Positions 16,601 to 25,806 of a stretch of 49,655 nucleotides of DNA are shown here, in pieces. The stretch is from Deltaproteobacteria bacterium (GTDB taxonomy: Bacteria; Desulfobacterota; Desulfobacteria; Desulfobacterales; Desulfatirhabdiaceae): assembly GCA_016219185.1 (NCBI GenBank), contig JACRBZ010000047.1:1-49655 (forward strand), read 5' to 3'. Positions within the stretch are counted from its first letter, which is position 1; each line of letters starts with the position of its first letter. The position numbers and the translations under genes are program-made. Below the pieces are notes generated by a model that was given only the letters and a program-made list of their open reading frames with translations, made no database searches and was not told the DNA's origin.

Positions 16601-16614
16601 GGCGGTAGCCTGCC
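16601..16614 (+). promoter_or_regulatory. ops-like element, copy 1
   Basis: GGCGGTAGCCTGCC: its first nine bases equal the core of the enterobacterial ops/JUMPstart element, which recruits RfaH to the paused polymerase. GGC/GCC ends allow the small hairpin that such sites form. It lies between an RfaH-like gene and the operon that gene would regulate. The surrounding 22 nt recur at 28765-28786 with two changes. Confidence 0.6.
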
Positions 16615-16995
16615 AAATGACAGTGAAAACCAAGTCCTTCATGAAAACACGGGGCCTCGTCCCAGCCAATAAAACAATCGCGTAGACGTGCTTTCCATGC
16701 CATCGATACCCATCTCAGACATGCCCCAGTTTGACCGTCTGTAGCAGTCACCTGTTTTTAGATATCCTCCAGCAAGCGTTGACAGGACAATGAAGTGATA
16801 GTTCTCCGATTCACTTAATTTCCAAAAAACGGGCAGGCAATAACGGTACTCCAGTAAATATCTTTTTATATAAAATAGCTATGACAAATCTCCCAGGAGA
16901 TAAGTCGTCACTCATATTTTTTTAAAGGTCATGACATGCCGATCTAATGGCATGAATCCAGGCAGGTCCTCTTTCACCTTCAAATTGGAGGCCTT

Positions 16996-18147
16996 ATGAA
17001 TTTTATAAATATCATCAACAGATTGAACACGACTCGGGTGCAACCCATTGCTACTGCATCTGGATTCACAGGCGCAAAAGGGCTGTATCCCGAACCCCTT
17101 TTCAACCACATTCTCTGCTGGGAGCGAAAACGCACCGAACGAACCCACCGTCCCTTTCTGCTCATGCTTCTGGATATCCGGAAAATAGACCCTAACGACA
17201 ACGACTGCGCCCTGAAGGACAAAATGGCCGATGCCCTGACAGAGAGCACGCGGGATATCGATCAAACAGGGTGGTATATTCAGGATCATGTCATGGGCGT
17301 CATTTTCTCCGAACTGAATGACCAGGACGTCATCCAGGCGCGAGATCTGCTTTCCCAGCGGGTTCAGTCCGGTCTTTGCATGACGCTCAGTCCTCAGGAA
17401 TTGGATCAGATCTCGGTCAGCCTGCATGTGTTTCCGGAAGGTAGTGATGTCGGCGATGGCTGTTCGCCATCCAACCAGGTTCTCTATCCCGATCTTCATT
17501 TGGAGCAACGCTATCGGAGTATCGACCAGATGGTGAAGCGAACCGTGGACGTCCTGGGCAGCCTTGTGGCCTTGATCCTGCTCTCACCAGTCATTGCGGT
17601 GATTACTGCTGCTATCAAGCTGACATCTAAAGGTCCTGTCCTGTATCGTCAGGAACGGATCGGCCGGTTCGGCCGACGTTTCACCTTTCTGAAATTCAGA
17701 TCCATGGTGGTGAATAACGATCCGACGATCCATAAGGAATATGTCCTGAAATTGATTACCGGCGATCTGGACCAGACACCGGAGAACAAGATCTACAAGA
17801 TTCAGCATGACCCTCGGGTCACTGCAGTGGGGCGCTTTATCCGCCGCACCAGTCTGGATGAAATCCCCCAGTTTTTCAATGTGCTGGCCGGCGATATGTC
17901 CCTGGTCGGCCCCCGTCCGCCTATTCCCTATGAGATGGAGAAATATGACACCTGGCATCGACAACGGGTGCTGTCCGCAAAGCCGGGGATTACCGGCCTA
18001 TGGCAGGTGATTGGCAGAAGCCGGACCACTTTTGACGAAATGGTCCGGCTTGATATCCGATATATTCGGGAGAGGTCTTTATGGATGGACCTTTGTCTGA
18101 TCCTGGCCACACCGTGGGTTGCATTGACCGGCAAGGGCGGTTTTTAA
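16996..18147 (+). CDS. Undecaprenyl-phosphate sugar phosphotransferase with N-terminal GGDEF-like domain
   Basis: This enzyme starts repeat-unit synthesis by moving a sugar-1-phosphate to undecaprenyl phosphate at the inner membrane. The C-terminal 210 residues are a bacterial sugar transferase domain: a hydrophobic helix ([20 protein letters not shown], about 184-203), [18 protein letters not shown], the catalytic Asp-Glu in TSLDEIPQ and the signature [10 protein letters not shown]. The first 170 residues are not the usual four-helix WbaP/WcaJ domain. [10 protein letters not shown] (about 50-59) and [13 protein letters not shown] (about 92-104) look like a degenerate GGDEF fold lacking the GGDEF loop. 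GGAGG precedes the ATG. Confidence 0.88.
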   Translation: MNFINIINRLNTTRVQPIATASGFTGAKGLYPEPLFNHILCWERKRTERTHRPFLLMLLDIRKIDPNDNDCALKDKMADALTESTRDIDQTGWYIQDHVMGVIFSELNDQDVIQARDLLSQRVQSGLCMTLSPQELDQISVSLHVFPEGSDVGDGCSPSNQVLYPDLHLEQRYRSIDQMVKRTVDVLGSLVALILLSPVIAVITAAIKLTSKGPVLYRQERIGRFGRRFTFLKFRSMVVNNDPTIHKEYVLKLITGDLDQTPENKIYKIQHDPRVTAVGRFIRRTSLDEIPQFFNVLAGDMSLVGPRPPIPYEMEKYDTWHRQRVLSAKPGITGLWQVIGRSRTTFDEMVRLDIRYIRERSLWMDLCLILATPWVALTGKGGF

Positions 18148-18182
18148 AAAATTACCCTTTACCCGCTTTTAGGAGAAACCAC

Positions 18183-19184
18183 ATGATCCGCATGGGCGTT
18201 ATCGGTTACGGTTACTGGGGTCCCAACATCGTGCGCAATTTTTATAACCAGGAGGGCATCCGGGTGGTTGCCGTGTGTGACGGTAATCCCGCTGCCCTGA
18301 AACGGGTCAATAAAATCTACCCGGACATTCGTCTGTGCGCTGATTGCCGGGAGATTACCACAGACGCGGGCATTGATGCCGTGGCCATTGTAACACCCGT
18401 CTCCACTCATTTCGAACTGGCGAAACAGGCCCTCTCCCACGGCAAACATGTGTTTGTGGAAAAACCGCTGACCGCCACCGCTGCGGAGGCGGAAGAACTG
18501 ATCTCCCTGGCGCTGAAAAACCGCCTGGTCATCATGGTGGATCACACATTTGTCTTTACGGGCGCGGTTCGAAAGATCAGGCAGCTCATTGATGAAAATG
18601 TGCTGGGAACGCTGTATTATTACGATTCCACCCGGGTCAATCTAGGGTTGTTTCAGCATGATATCAATGTCATCTGGGATCTTGCGCCCCATGATTTTTC
18701 CATCATGGACTATCTGATCCCGGAAAAGACGGAGGCCATTGCCGCAACGGGCGCAAGCCATTTAAACGGACTGGAGGATGTGGCCTACATCACCGCCTAT
18801 TTTGCCGGCAATCTGATCGCCCATCTGAACGTTAATTGGCTTTCTCCGGTGAAAGTGCGTACCACACTGCTGGGCGGAGAAAAACGGATGCTGGTCTGGA
18901 ACGATCTTGAAGCGGATGAAAAATTAAAGGTTTACGACAAAGGCGTTGAAATTAAAAACGCTGAAAACGTCTACGATCTGCTGGTTAACTACCGTTCCGG
19001 GGATATGTGGTCCCCGCGGGTGGAACAAATGGAAGCACTGAGTCTGGAATGCCGCTATTTTGTGGACTGCGTGGAAAAAAACCAGACACCGTTTAATGAC
19101 GGCCAGGCCGGCCATCGCATCGTAAAAATGCTGGAGGCGACCAACGTCTCGCTTAAAAATAAAGGGGAGATAGTATACCTATGA
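18183..19184 (+). CDS. Gfo/Idh/MocA sugar dehydrogenase (first copy)
   Basis: A 333-residue NAD(P)-dependent oxidoreductase likely acting on a nucleotide sugar. The Rossmann motif is VIGYGYWGPNIVRNF (about 6-20). VEKPLT carries the conserved lysine, and WDLAPHDFSIMDYL the active-site Asp-His. The ATG at 18183 follows TAGGAG; upstream in-frame codons overlap the sugar transferase gene. The stop overlaps the acyltransferase start by four bases. WlbA-type enzymes make a 3-keto sugar for amination, and the paired acyltransferase fits that pathway. Substrate is inferred from context only. A paralogue sits at 24745-25806. Confidence 0.9.
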   Translation: MIRMGVIGYGYWGPNIVRNFYNQEGIRVVAVCDGNPAALKRVNKIYPDIRLCADCREITTDAGIDAVAIVTPVSTHFELAKQALSHGKHVFVEKPLTATAAEAEELISLALKNRLVIMVDHTFVFTGAVRKIRQLIDENVLGTLYYYDSTRVNLGLFQHDINVIWDLAPHDFSIMDYLIPEKTEAIAATGASHLNGLEDVAYITAYFAGNLIAHLNVNWLSPVKVRTTLLGGEKRMLVWNDLEADEKLKVYDKGVEIKNAENVYDLLVNYRSGDMWSPRVEQMEALSLECRYFVDCVEKNQTPFNDGQAGHRIVKMLEATNVSLKNKGEIVYL

Positions 19185-19666
19185 CCTTCCATTGCATTGC
19201 AGACGATGTTCTGCTGGGCGAAAATGTCAAACTGTCCAAATTCATCAATCTTTACGGTTGCGGCATCGGCGCCAACACCAAGATCGGATCCTTTGTGGAG
19301 ATTCAGAAAAACGCCTTCATCGGCCGTAACTGTAAAATCTCCAGCCATACCTTTATCTGCGAAGGTGTGACCATCGAAGACAATGTCTTTATCGGCCACA
19401 ACGTGGCCTTTGTCAATGATACCTATCCGAGAGCCACGGCGCCGGACGGCGGCCTTCAGACGGAAGCCGACTGGTGCATTGAACCCACCCGGATTCAAAA
19501 AGGCGCATCCATCGGCTCTGGAGTAACGATTCTATCCAATGTCACCATCGGCGAAAACGCAATTGTCGGCGCCGGCAGCGTGGTTACCCGAGATGTGCCG
19601 GCCAATGCCATCGTTGCAGGCAATCCCGCGCGGATTCTGCGCTATCTGTCGGAAAAACCCAAATGA
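19181..19666 (+). CDS. Hexapeptide-repeat N-acyltransferase (first copy)
   Basis: A 161-residue left-handed beta-helix acyltransferase. Isoleucine-patch hexapeptides run from IGANTKIGSFVEI through IGRNCKI and IEDNVFIGHNVAFVND to IGSGVTILSNVTIGENAIVGAGSVVTRDVP, ending in NPARIL. The WlbB/FdtC-like subgroup acetylates an amino group on a nucleotide sugar. It is translationally coupled to the dehydrogenase just upstream. An aminotransferase is missing from this pair but present after the second pair at 26400, which may serve both. Confidence 0.9.
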   Translation: MTFHCIADDVLLGENVKLSKFINLYGCGIGANTKIGSFVEIQKNAFIGRNCKISSHTFICEGVTIEDNVFIGHNVAFVNDTYPRATAPDGGLQTEADWCIEPTRIQKGASIGSGVTILSNVTIGENAIVGAGSVVTRDVPANAIVAGNPARILRYLSEKPK

Positions 19667-19802
19667 CCCGGCAAACCATCCCTTTTTTCAGTCCTGATCA
19701 TGTCGCGCAAGGAGCTGGTGCCGGAAAAGACCGTTCATCCGATAGGATCGATGCGGTGATGAGTGAACCGGGCCAAAATCCTCTTCCGTGAATCTGATAT
19801 AA

Positions 19803-20837
19803 ATGAAAATAGAAATCGTCAATCCCCTCAAATTTAATCAATGGGATGAAATCCTTCTTAATCATCCTGAAGCAACCATTTTCCATTCATCTAAATGGGC
19901 AAGGGTTCTTTGCGAATCCTACGGGTATGAACCGGTTTACTTTGCAGTTTTTGAACAAGGAGCCCTAAAACTGCTGTTACCATTCATGGATATCAACAGC
20001 ATATTTACCGGTCGGCGCGGCGTTTCCCTGCCTTTCACCGACTATTGCAGAATCATCCTTCCTGAAAAAGATAACCTTCCTGGAGTTATCGGTATAATTG
20101 AAGGTTACGGCAAGCAAATCGGATGGAAGTATTTTGAACTGCGCTGCGACCGTAATATATCGGATTCGTTTCAAACATCTACGGCATTTTACCGCCATAT
20201 TCTGGTTCTGATCAAAGGCGAAGAAGCCCTGTGGATGGGACTTCGGGGCAGCACCCGTCGAAACGTCAAGAAGGCTGAAAAAGCCGGCATCACAGTTGTT
20301 ATGGACAATTCAATGGAAGCGCTGAGGCAATTTTACAGGCTCAATTGCCTGACCCGAAAAAGCCATGGTTTGCCGCCCCAGCCTTTTCTTTTTTTTTATA
20401 AGCTTTTTGAACATATTCTCTCTAAAGGTTTTGGTATCGTGGCTCTGGCGTATCATGGCGAAAAGATAGTTGCCGGCAATATTTATCTTCATTTCGGCCG
20501 TTTCGCAATCTATAAGTATGGCGCATCCGATAAACGCTATCAACTCCTTCGCGCCAATAACCTGCTGCAATGGGAAGCCATTCGTTGGTATGCAAACAGA
20601 GGATTCCATCAGCTTTGCTTAGGAAGAACCGAAATGGAAAACAATGGCCTTCTTCAGTTCAAAAGGGGGTGGGGCGCGGATGAAAAAAAACTCTTTTATC
20701 ACAAGTACGATCTTCGAGAAACCGCTTTTGTGAATGACACTTCCCAGGTTACCGGCTTTCATAAAAAGCTGTTTTCAGCGATGTCTTTGCCGCTTCTTCG
20801 CCTTGTCGGAAGAATTCTTTACAGACACATCGGATGA
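19803..20837 (+). CDS. FemAB/GNAT-type acyltransferase
   Basis: The 344-residue protein has the double-GNAT plan of FemAB-like enzymes. A start segment ATIFHSSKWARVLCESYGYEPVYFAVF (about 24-50) is followed by LRGSTRRNVKKAEKAGITV (about 144-162), and the acetyltransferase core GFGIVALAYHGEKIVAGNIYLHFG ends in GFHQLCLGRTEMENNGLLQFKRGWGA. Relatives in exopolysaccharide clusters (the FemAB-like set often found with exosortase A) are thought to add amino-acid or acyl groups; the real substrate is unknown. The ribosome binding site is weak. It is followed by two NodB-fold genes with tight spacing. Confidence 0.85.
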   Translation: MKIEIVNPLKFNQWDEILLNHPEATIFHSSKWARVLCESYGYEPVYFAVFEQGALKLLLPFMDINSIFTGRRGVSLPFTDYCRIILPEKDNLPGVIGIIEGYGKQIGWKYFELRCDRNISDSFQTSTAFYRHILVLIKGEEALWMGLRGSTRRNVKKAEKAGITVVMDNSMEALRQFYRLNCLTRKSHGLPPQPFLFFYKLFEHILSKGFGIVALAYHGEKIVAGNIYLHFGRFAIYKYGASDKRYQLLRANNLLQWEAIRWYANRGFHQLCLGRTEMENNGLLQFKRGWGADEKKLFYHKYDLRETAFVNDTSQVTGFHKKLFSAMSLPLLRLVGRILYRHIG

Positions 20838-20868
20838 TCATTCTGGATATTATGAGCGTATCAACATC

Positions 20869-21783
20869 ATGAAAAATTATTATCACATCTATTACCTTAT
20901 CAAGCGCTTCATTCCAAGACAGATGCAGCTTTCCCTGAGAAGAAAACTTCTCTTTCGAAAGATCGGGAAATATGTCAACGAGTGGCCGATTAATTATAGA
21001 GCATCGTCATTACCCGAAGGGTGGACAGGCTGGCCCGATGGTAAACAGTTTGCGTTTGTTCTCACCCATGACGTTGATACCCAAAGAGGTCATGACCGTT
21101 GCATACAGCTTGCCGAAATCGAGGAAAAACTGGGGTTCAGGTCTTCATTTAATTTTGTGGTTGATGACTACACGGTATCTTCCGAGGTTCGCCGGGAACT
21201 GGTAAGTCGCGGATTCGAGGTGGGAGTCCATGGATTGACCCATAACGCCTCTTTGTATCGATCCAGGTCAGAATTTCAAAAACAAGCTGAACGCATAAAC
21301 CAGATTCTCAAGGAATGGAATGCCATCGGGTTTCGTTCCCCGTGCATGTATCGGAATCTGGAATGGTTATCGATTCTTGATATCGCGTATGATGCTTCGA
21401 CATTTGATACGGATCCATTTGAACCACAGCCTGATGGTGTTGAGACAATTTTTCCATTCCTTGTTCAATTTGCAAACGGACAAAAAGGGTATATCGAGCT
21501 TCCCTACACGCTCCCCCAGGACTTTACGCTTTTTGTTTTGATGCAGGAACCGGATATCGGCATTTGGGTCAAGAAATTAGACTGGATTGCCGGCCATGGG
21601 GGAATGGCTCTGATGAACGTTCATCCGGATTACCTGAATTTTTCAGGACACAAAAATTTAGAGGAATATCCGGTAAGTTACTACCAGGATTTTCTGGAGC
21701 ACATGCTTCAAAAATATCAAAATAAGTATTGGCATGTCTTACCAAAAGAGATGGCTTATTTCTGGAAGACAAAAACATGTTGA
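20869..21783 (+). CDS. NodB-fold polysaccharide deacetylase-like protein
   Basis: A 304-residue protein with a carbohydrate esterase 4-like core. VLTHDVDTQRG (about 64-74) supplies the Asp-Asp motif, GFEVGVHGLTHN (about 115-126) the metal-binding His residues, and IGFRSPCMYR (about 149-158) the next conserved block, with NVHPDY late in the chain. Such enzymes remove N-acetyl groups from polysaccharides. There is no clear signal peptide, so it may act in the cytoplasm or at the membrane. The ATG at 20869 is chosen because upstream codons overlap the acyltransferase gene. Confidence 0.82.
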   Translation: MKNYYHIYYLIKRFIPRQMQLSLRRKLLFRKIGKYVNEWPINYRASSLPEGWTGWPDGKQFAFVLTHDVDTQRGHDRCIQLAEIEEKLGFRSSFNFVVDDYTVSSEVRRELVSRGFEVGVHGLTHNASLYRSRSEFQKQAERINQILKEWNAIGFRSPCMYRNLEWLSILDIAYDASTFDTDPFEPQPDGVETIFPFLVQFANGQKGYIELPYTLPQDFTLFVLMQEPDIGIWVKKLDWIAGHGGMALMNVHPDYLNFSGHKNLEEYPVSYYQDFLEHMLQKYQNKYWHVLPKEMAYFWKTKTC

Positions 21784-23489
21784 AAAATTCAATTGGGGTC
21801 ATATCAAAGAAGCTGCAGGAATCCACGGTGACCGAATTTTTTGAGCTCTTTAAAACACCGTGGCGTTTTTACCGGCAAGGCGAGTGCTATGACATTGTTA
21901 TCGTTGATCAGGCTGTTGAAGAGCTTCCTGAAGGGAAAATCATCTTTTTGTATGGCGCGGAAACCCTTTCTTTCGATAGCCGGAACAACTTAAATCCCGT
22001 CCGCAAAAATGGACTGCACTTACTGAAAAAGCGGAATGGCCGACGATTTCCAGTTTTTCAGGGTACCTGTCTTTTCGGGGACCCGCTGCCAAACCCGCTT
22101 GGTTCAGCATTCCTGGAATCGGAAGATGACCATCTGCCAGCCTCTTTCTGTCTCCAGATAAATGGCAAAACCGTCATAAGAATTGGATACGACTTGTTCA
22201 GTGAAGTCCATTTTCTGCTTTCAAAAGGTCAGCCCCCTGAATATGCGCATATTTCCACTTTGGACATCCATATTTCCATTATCCGAAAACTGATTCTACG
22301 ATCGGGTGGCTTTCTGATCGAGATTCCACCTGTTCCTTTTGGCCACTCATTTATCACCTGCCTGACACATGACGTTGATTTTATCGAACTGAAGCCACAC
22401 AAACTCGACAGAAGCGTGTTGGGTTTTATTGCGAGAGGCCTGAATCCAATCAAAGCCAGAGGTTTCGACTCCAAAATTGCATGGAAAAACGTTCTTAGAA
22501 ACTGGTTGGCGATTCTGACTTTGCCGGGTGTTTATCTGGGCAGAAAAAAAGACCCATGGTTTGATATCGACCGATATCTGATATTGGAGTCGGACACGCA
22601 TTCAACGTTTTACTTTATACCGTTAAAAAATGTCTCCGGATCAAGCGGGCGATTGCCCGAACCGAAATATCGGGCCGCACGCTACGACATTTCCAATTAT
22701 GCCGAATTGATGCAATGCCTCTGCCGTGAAGGGTTTGAAGTCGGCGTACACGGAATTGACGCCTGGCATGACTCTGAAAAAGGAGAAAACGAACGAAAGG
22801 CAATTTTTCAAGCGGTTGAACAGAATCATATCGGAATTCGAATGCACTGGCTGCATTTTGCGGATGAATCCCCGGATGCACTGAAGCAGGCCCAATACCT
22901 GTACGATTCGACCAGAGGCTATAATGATGCAATCGGATTTTGTTGTGGTACCGCCCAGGTGTTTCAGTTTTCCAATGCCCTGCCTGAACTCCCTCTGGTC
23001 ATTATGGATACAGCCCTGTTTTATCCGGACAGAATGGGTTTGCCATGGAACAGCGCATTGCGAAAATGCAAGGAGATCATTTCCAACATGCGCCGATATG
23101 GCGGTGCACTGACGATCAACTGGCATACCCGGAGCCTGATGCCTGAAAGAAATTGGGGAGATTTTTATATGGCGCTGCTGGGTGCCATCAAGTGTGAAAA
23201 AACCATTTTCATGACCGCATGTCAGGCGGTTTCCTGGTTTGCCAAAAGAAGACAGGCCCTATTTGAAGATATTCAGTTCAGCGACAATCACGTAAAAATA
23301 TGGCTTCGGTCGAAATCCCATTTTGATGACCCATCGATATTTATCAGAATTTATCTGCCAATAATAAATCCGTCAAGCCCCGATGGAATTTTGCACACAG
23401 AACACGCAGTTATGGATATCCCGATAACCGATAACAAACCCATTTGCGTGCCATTAAGCGAAATACTGCCGGCCACCAATAATAATTAA
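21777..23489 (+). CDS. Large NodB-fold protein with N-terminal extension
   Basis: A 570-residue protein overlapping the previous gene by seven bases. Residues 1-190 contain no recognised domain. From about residue 200, FITCLTHDVDFIEL and, about 135 residues later, FEVGVHGIDAWHD repeat the motif pair of the neighbouring 304-residue deacetylase. The second histidine of the HGxxxxxH-type motif is displaced, so metal binding may be altered. The C-terminal 90 residues (ISTLD-free, IRIYLPIINPS style) look like a beta-rich addition. Function is probably polysaccharide N-deacetylation or a structural derivative; certainty is limited. Confidence 0.75.
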   Translation: MLKNSIGVISKKLQESTVTEFFELFKTPWRFYRQGECYDIVIVDQAVEELPEGKIIFLYGAETLSFDSRNNLNPVRKNGLHLLKKRNGRRFPVFQGTCLFGDPLPNPLGSAFLESEDDHLPASFCLQINGKTVIRIGYDLFSEVHFLLSKGQPPEYAHISTLDIHISIIRKLILRSGGFLIEIPPVPFGHSFITCLTHDVDFIELKPHKLDRSVLGFIARGLNPIKARGFDSKIAWKNVLRNWLAILTLPGVYLGRKKDPWFDIDRYLILESDTHSTFYFIPLKNVSGSSGRLPEPKYRAARYDISNYAELMQCLCREGFEVGVHGIDAWHDSEKGENERKAIFQAVEQNHIGIRMHWLHFADESPDALKQAQYLYDSTRGYNDAIGFCCGTAQVFQFSNALPELPLVIMDTALFYPDRMGLPWNSALRKCKEIISNMRRYGGALTINWHTRSLMPERNWGDFYMALLGAIKCEKTIFMTACQAVSWFAKRRQALFEDIQFSDNHVKIWLRSKSHFDDPSIFIRIYLPIINPSSPDGILHTEHAVMDIPITDNKPICVPLSEILPATNNN

Positions 23490-23517
23490 GCGTTTTCTAA
23501 GGGTTCTTACCGATTGG

Positions 23518-24741
23518 ATGCCCATGAAAAAACACATCTGCATGATCGTGTATAGCATTTATACCATTGATACGCGTGTACGACGCGAGGCCGAAACTTT
23601 GGCGTCGGAATCAGGCTACAGCGTTACAGTGATTTCCCTTAAAGAGAAAGCACCCGACAGGCCTTATTATAAAGATCGTGTTCAGATATGTGAACTGAAC
23701 ATTCCAAAATATCAAGGCGCCAGCATCATCAATTATCTACTGTCTTACCTGCATTTTTGCATCATGGCATTTTTTAAATGCACACAACTTTTTCTCGAAA
23801 GAGGAATTGATGTGATTCATGTGCACAATATGCCGAATCTCTTGGTATTCTGCGGCGCAATACCGGCCTTGATGGGCAGACCCATTATTCTGGATGTTCA
23901 TGATACGGTAGTCGAAACCTATTCGTCAAAATTTCAATCCATCCCGAACCGGATGATTCGCCATGTGATGACCACGTTAATCCGGTTGGAAGAATCCCTG
24001 TCATGTGCATTTGCCGACAAAATAATTGCAGTGAACGAGATTCAGCAGCGCCGTCTGATTGAGCGGGGAATACCGGAAAGTAAAACCATCATATCCATGA
24101 ATGTACCGGATCCAAAACTATTCCATCGAACAACTCCGAAATCAAGGACAGTCCCGGATGACCATTTTAATATCGTGTATTTCGGCACCCTCACCCAAAG
24201 GCTCGGCATTGACCTGGCCATCCGTGCAATCGGAATGCTGGTGGATCAAATCCCTGGAATTCGCTTTCACATCATTGGCGATGGAGAGAGCAAGTCGCGT
24301 TTTAAAAGCCTGAGTGAATCCCTGAGCCTTGGCAACTGCGTTCATTTTTCAGAAAATTATTATTCACTGGAAGACTTGATACCTGTTCTAAACCACATGG
24401 ATCTGTGTGTTGTACCCAACAAGCGCAATGCGGCCACCGAGTTGATGCTGCCCGTCAAGATGATGGAAAGCATTGCTCTGGGAATCCCCGTGGTGGCTCC
24501 AAAATTAGAAGCCATCCAGCACTATTTTTCGGATAATATGGCGTATTTTTTTGAGCCCGATGATGTGGATTCCTTGACACAAGCCATTCTTAACGCGTTT
24601 TTGGGAGAAAAGGAACGGTTGGCAAAAGCTGAAAATGCCCAGTTGTTTCTGGATGAATATGGTTGGGATAATCATAAGCAGATTCTGCTGGATGCTTACA
24701 AGCAGATAACAACTGTAAAGAATAGCAACAATCGGAGGTAA
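23518..24741 (+). CDS. Glycosyltransferase family 4 (1)
   Basis: A 407-residue GT-B glycosyltransferase. The N-terminal half has ICMIVYSIYTIDTRVRREAE and VIHVHNMPNLLVF, with VIVDV-like ILDVHDTV. The C-terminal nucleotide-sugar domain has IVYFGTLTQRLGIDLAI and the E-x7-E region LMLPVKMMESIALGIPVVAPK (about 313-333). It moves a sugar from an activated donor to the lipid-linked repeat unit. ATG codons at 23518 and 23524 are both possible and neither has a strong ribosome binding site. It is followed after three bases by the second Gfo/Idh gene. Confidence 0.87.
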   Translation: MPMKKHICMIVYSIYTIDTRVRREAETLASESGYSVTVISLKEKAPDRPYYKDRVQICELNIPKYQGASIINYLLSYLHFCIMAFFKCTQLFLERGIDVIHVHNMPNLLVFCGAIPALMGRPIILDVHDTVVETYSSKFQSIPNRMIRHVMTTLIRLEESLSCAFADKIIAVNEIQQRRLIERGIPESKTIISMNVPDPKLFHRTTPKSRTVPDDHFNIVYFGTLTQRLGIDLAIRAIGMLVDQIPGIRFHIIGDGESKSRFKSLSESLSLGNCVHFSENYYSLEDLIPVLNHMDLCVVPNKRNAATELMLPVKMMESIALGIPVVAPKLEAIQHYFSDNMAYFFEPDDVDSLTQAILNAFLGEKERLAKAENAQLFLDEYGWDNHKQILLDAYKQITTVKNSNNRR

Positions 24742-24744
24742 TCA

Positions 24745-25806
24745 ATGATAAATATTGCTCAGGCTGGTGTTGGCTATTGGGGGCCGAATTTACTAAGAAA
24801 TCTCGTTCAGAACAAGCGGTGTGCTGTTCACAGTGTTGCGGATTTGTCCGAGGAACGGCGGGAATTTGTCCGGACCCAATATCCCGCCATTCAGGTGACT
24901 GACGACATTGACGCGCTTTGCAGGGACCCTGAAATTCAGGCGCTGGTCATCGCCACACCGGTACAGACGCATTTTGATCTGGCGATGAAGGCGTTAGAAA
25001 ACGGCAAACATGTTCTGGTGGAAAAGCCGCTGGCAAGAAGTGTGTCGGAAGTTGAGATCCTTGAACAGGCGGCAAAGAAAAATAACCTTACGATCATGGT
25101 CGGACATACATTCCTGTTTAACCCGGCTGTCCGATATGTGAAAGATCTGATCGACACAGGAAAACTCGGTGATCTGCGATACATTTACAGCCAGAGATTG
25201 AATCTGGGACGCATTCGTTCCGATGTCGATGCACTCTGGAACTTTGCACCCCATGACATCAGTATCATCCAATACTGGCTGAATGATCCGGAACCGGTTT
25301 CCATCATTCGACGGGGGATTGATTATATTCAACCCGGTATTGATGACGTGGTTTTCCTGAATATCATGTATTCGGATAAAGTGATGGCCAATATCCACGT
25401 CAGTTGGCTCGATCCCACGCGAATTCGATCCATGATCGTCGTTGGTTCAAAAAAAATGGTGATATATGATGATACCGCGGACAACAAGATCGCCATATAC
25501 GATAAGGGAATTGACCGGAAAGCTGTTCTTGGGGAGAACATGGATTTTGATCAGCAATCTTTCGCGACCTATGATTACCGTTCCGGCGATGTATTCCTTC
25601 CAAAAATCAATTCTCAGGAACCGCTCAAGCTTGAAATCGACCATTTCATAGATTGTGTTCAAAACGGTACTGAGTGCATCACGGGTATTCTTCACGCCAA
25701 ACGCGTGGTGGGCATTCTGGAAAGAGCCAGCGCCCCGAGTGAAAACCGCTTGAGTGAAGCACCCCATCTAAGGAAAAATCATGAACAACTTCAAACATAT
25801 TTATGA
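24745..25806 (+). CDS. Gfo/Idh/MocA sugar dehydrogenase (second copy)
   Basis: A 353-residue paralogue of the protein at 18183-19184. They share GYWGPN, VEKPL, the WNFAPHDISII active-site region and the late strand block ending VGSKKMVIYDD. The Rossmann motif is AGVGYWGPNLLRNL. A GGAGG ribosome binding site precedes the ATG. The 3' end overlaps the acyltransferase gene by 26 bases. In WlbA-type pathways this enzyme oxidises C3 of a UDP-sugar before transamination; the aminotransferase two genes downstream completes that set. The last 25 residues are an unusual polar tail. Confidence 0.9.
   Translation: MINIAQAGVGYWGPNLLRNLVQNKRCAVHSVADLSEERREFVRTQYPAIQVTDDIDALCRDPEIQALVIATPVQTHFDLAMKALENGKHVLVEKPLARSVSEVEILEQAAKKNNLTIMVGHTFLFNPAVRYVKDLIDTGKLGDLRYIYSQRLNLGRIRSDVDALWNFAPHDISIIQYWLNDPEPVSIIRRGIDYIQPGIDDVVFLNIMYSDKVMANIHVSWLDPTRIRSMIVVGSKKMVIYDDTADNKIAIYDKGIDRKAVLGENMDFDQQSFATYDYRSGDVFLPKINSQEPLKLEIDHFIDCVQNGTECITGILHAKRVVGILERASAPSENRLSEAPHLRKNHEQLQTYL

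Larger units (their letters stand above)
16470..16995 (+). other. Long leader of the first polysaccharide operon
   Basis: A 526-base gene-free leader. It contains a terminator-like hairpin (16512-16544), an octa-T tract (16564-16572), the motif CTGGCAACTA (16583-16592) and the ops-like element (16601-16614). About 370 further untranslated bases follow with no recognised riboswitch. The arrangement resembles a leader in which early termination is relieved by a NusG-type factor. Confidence 0.55.
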
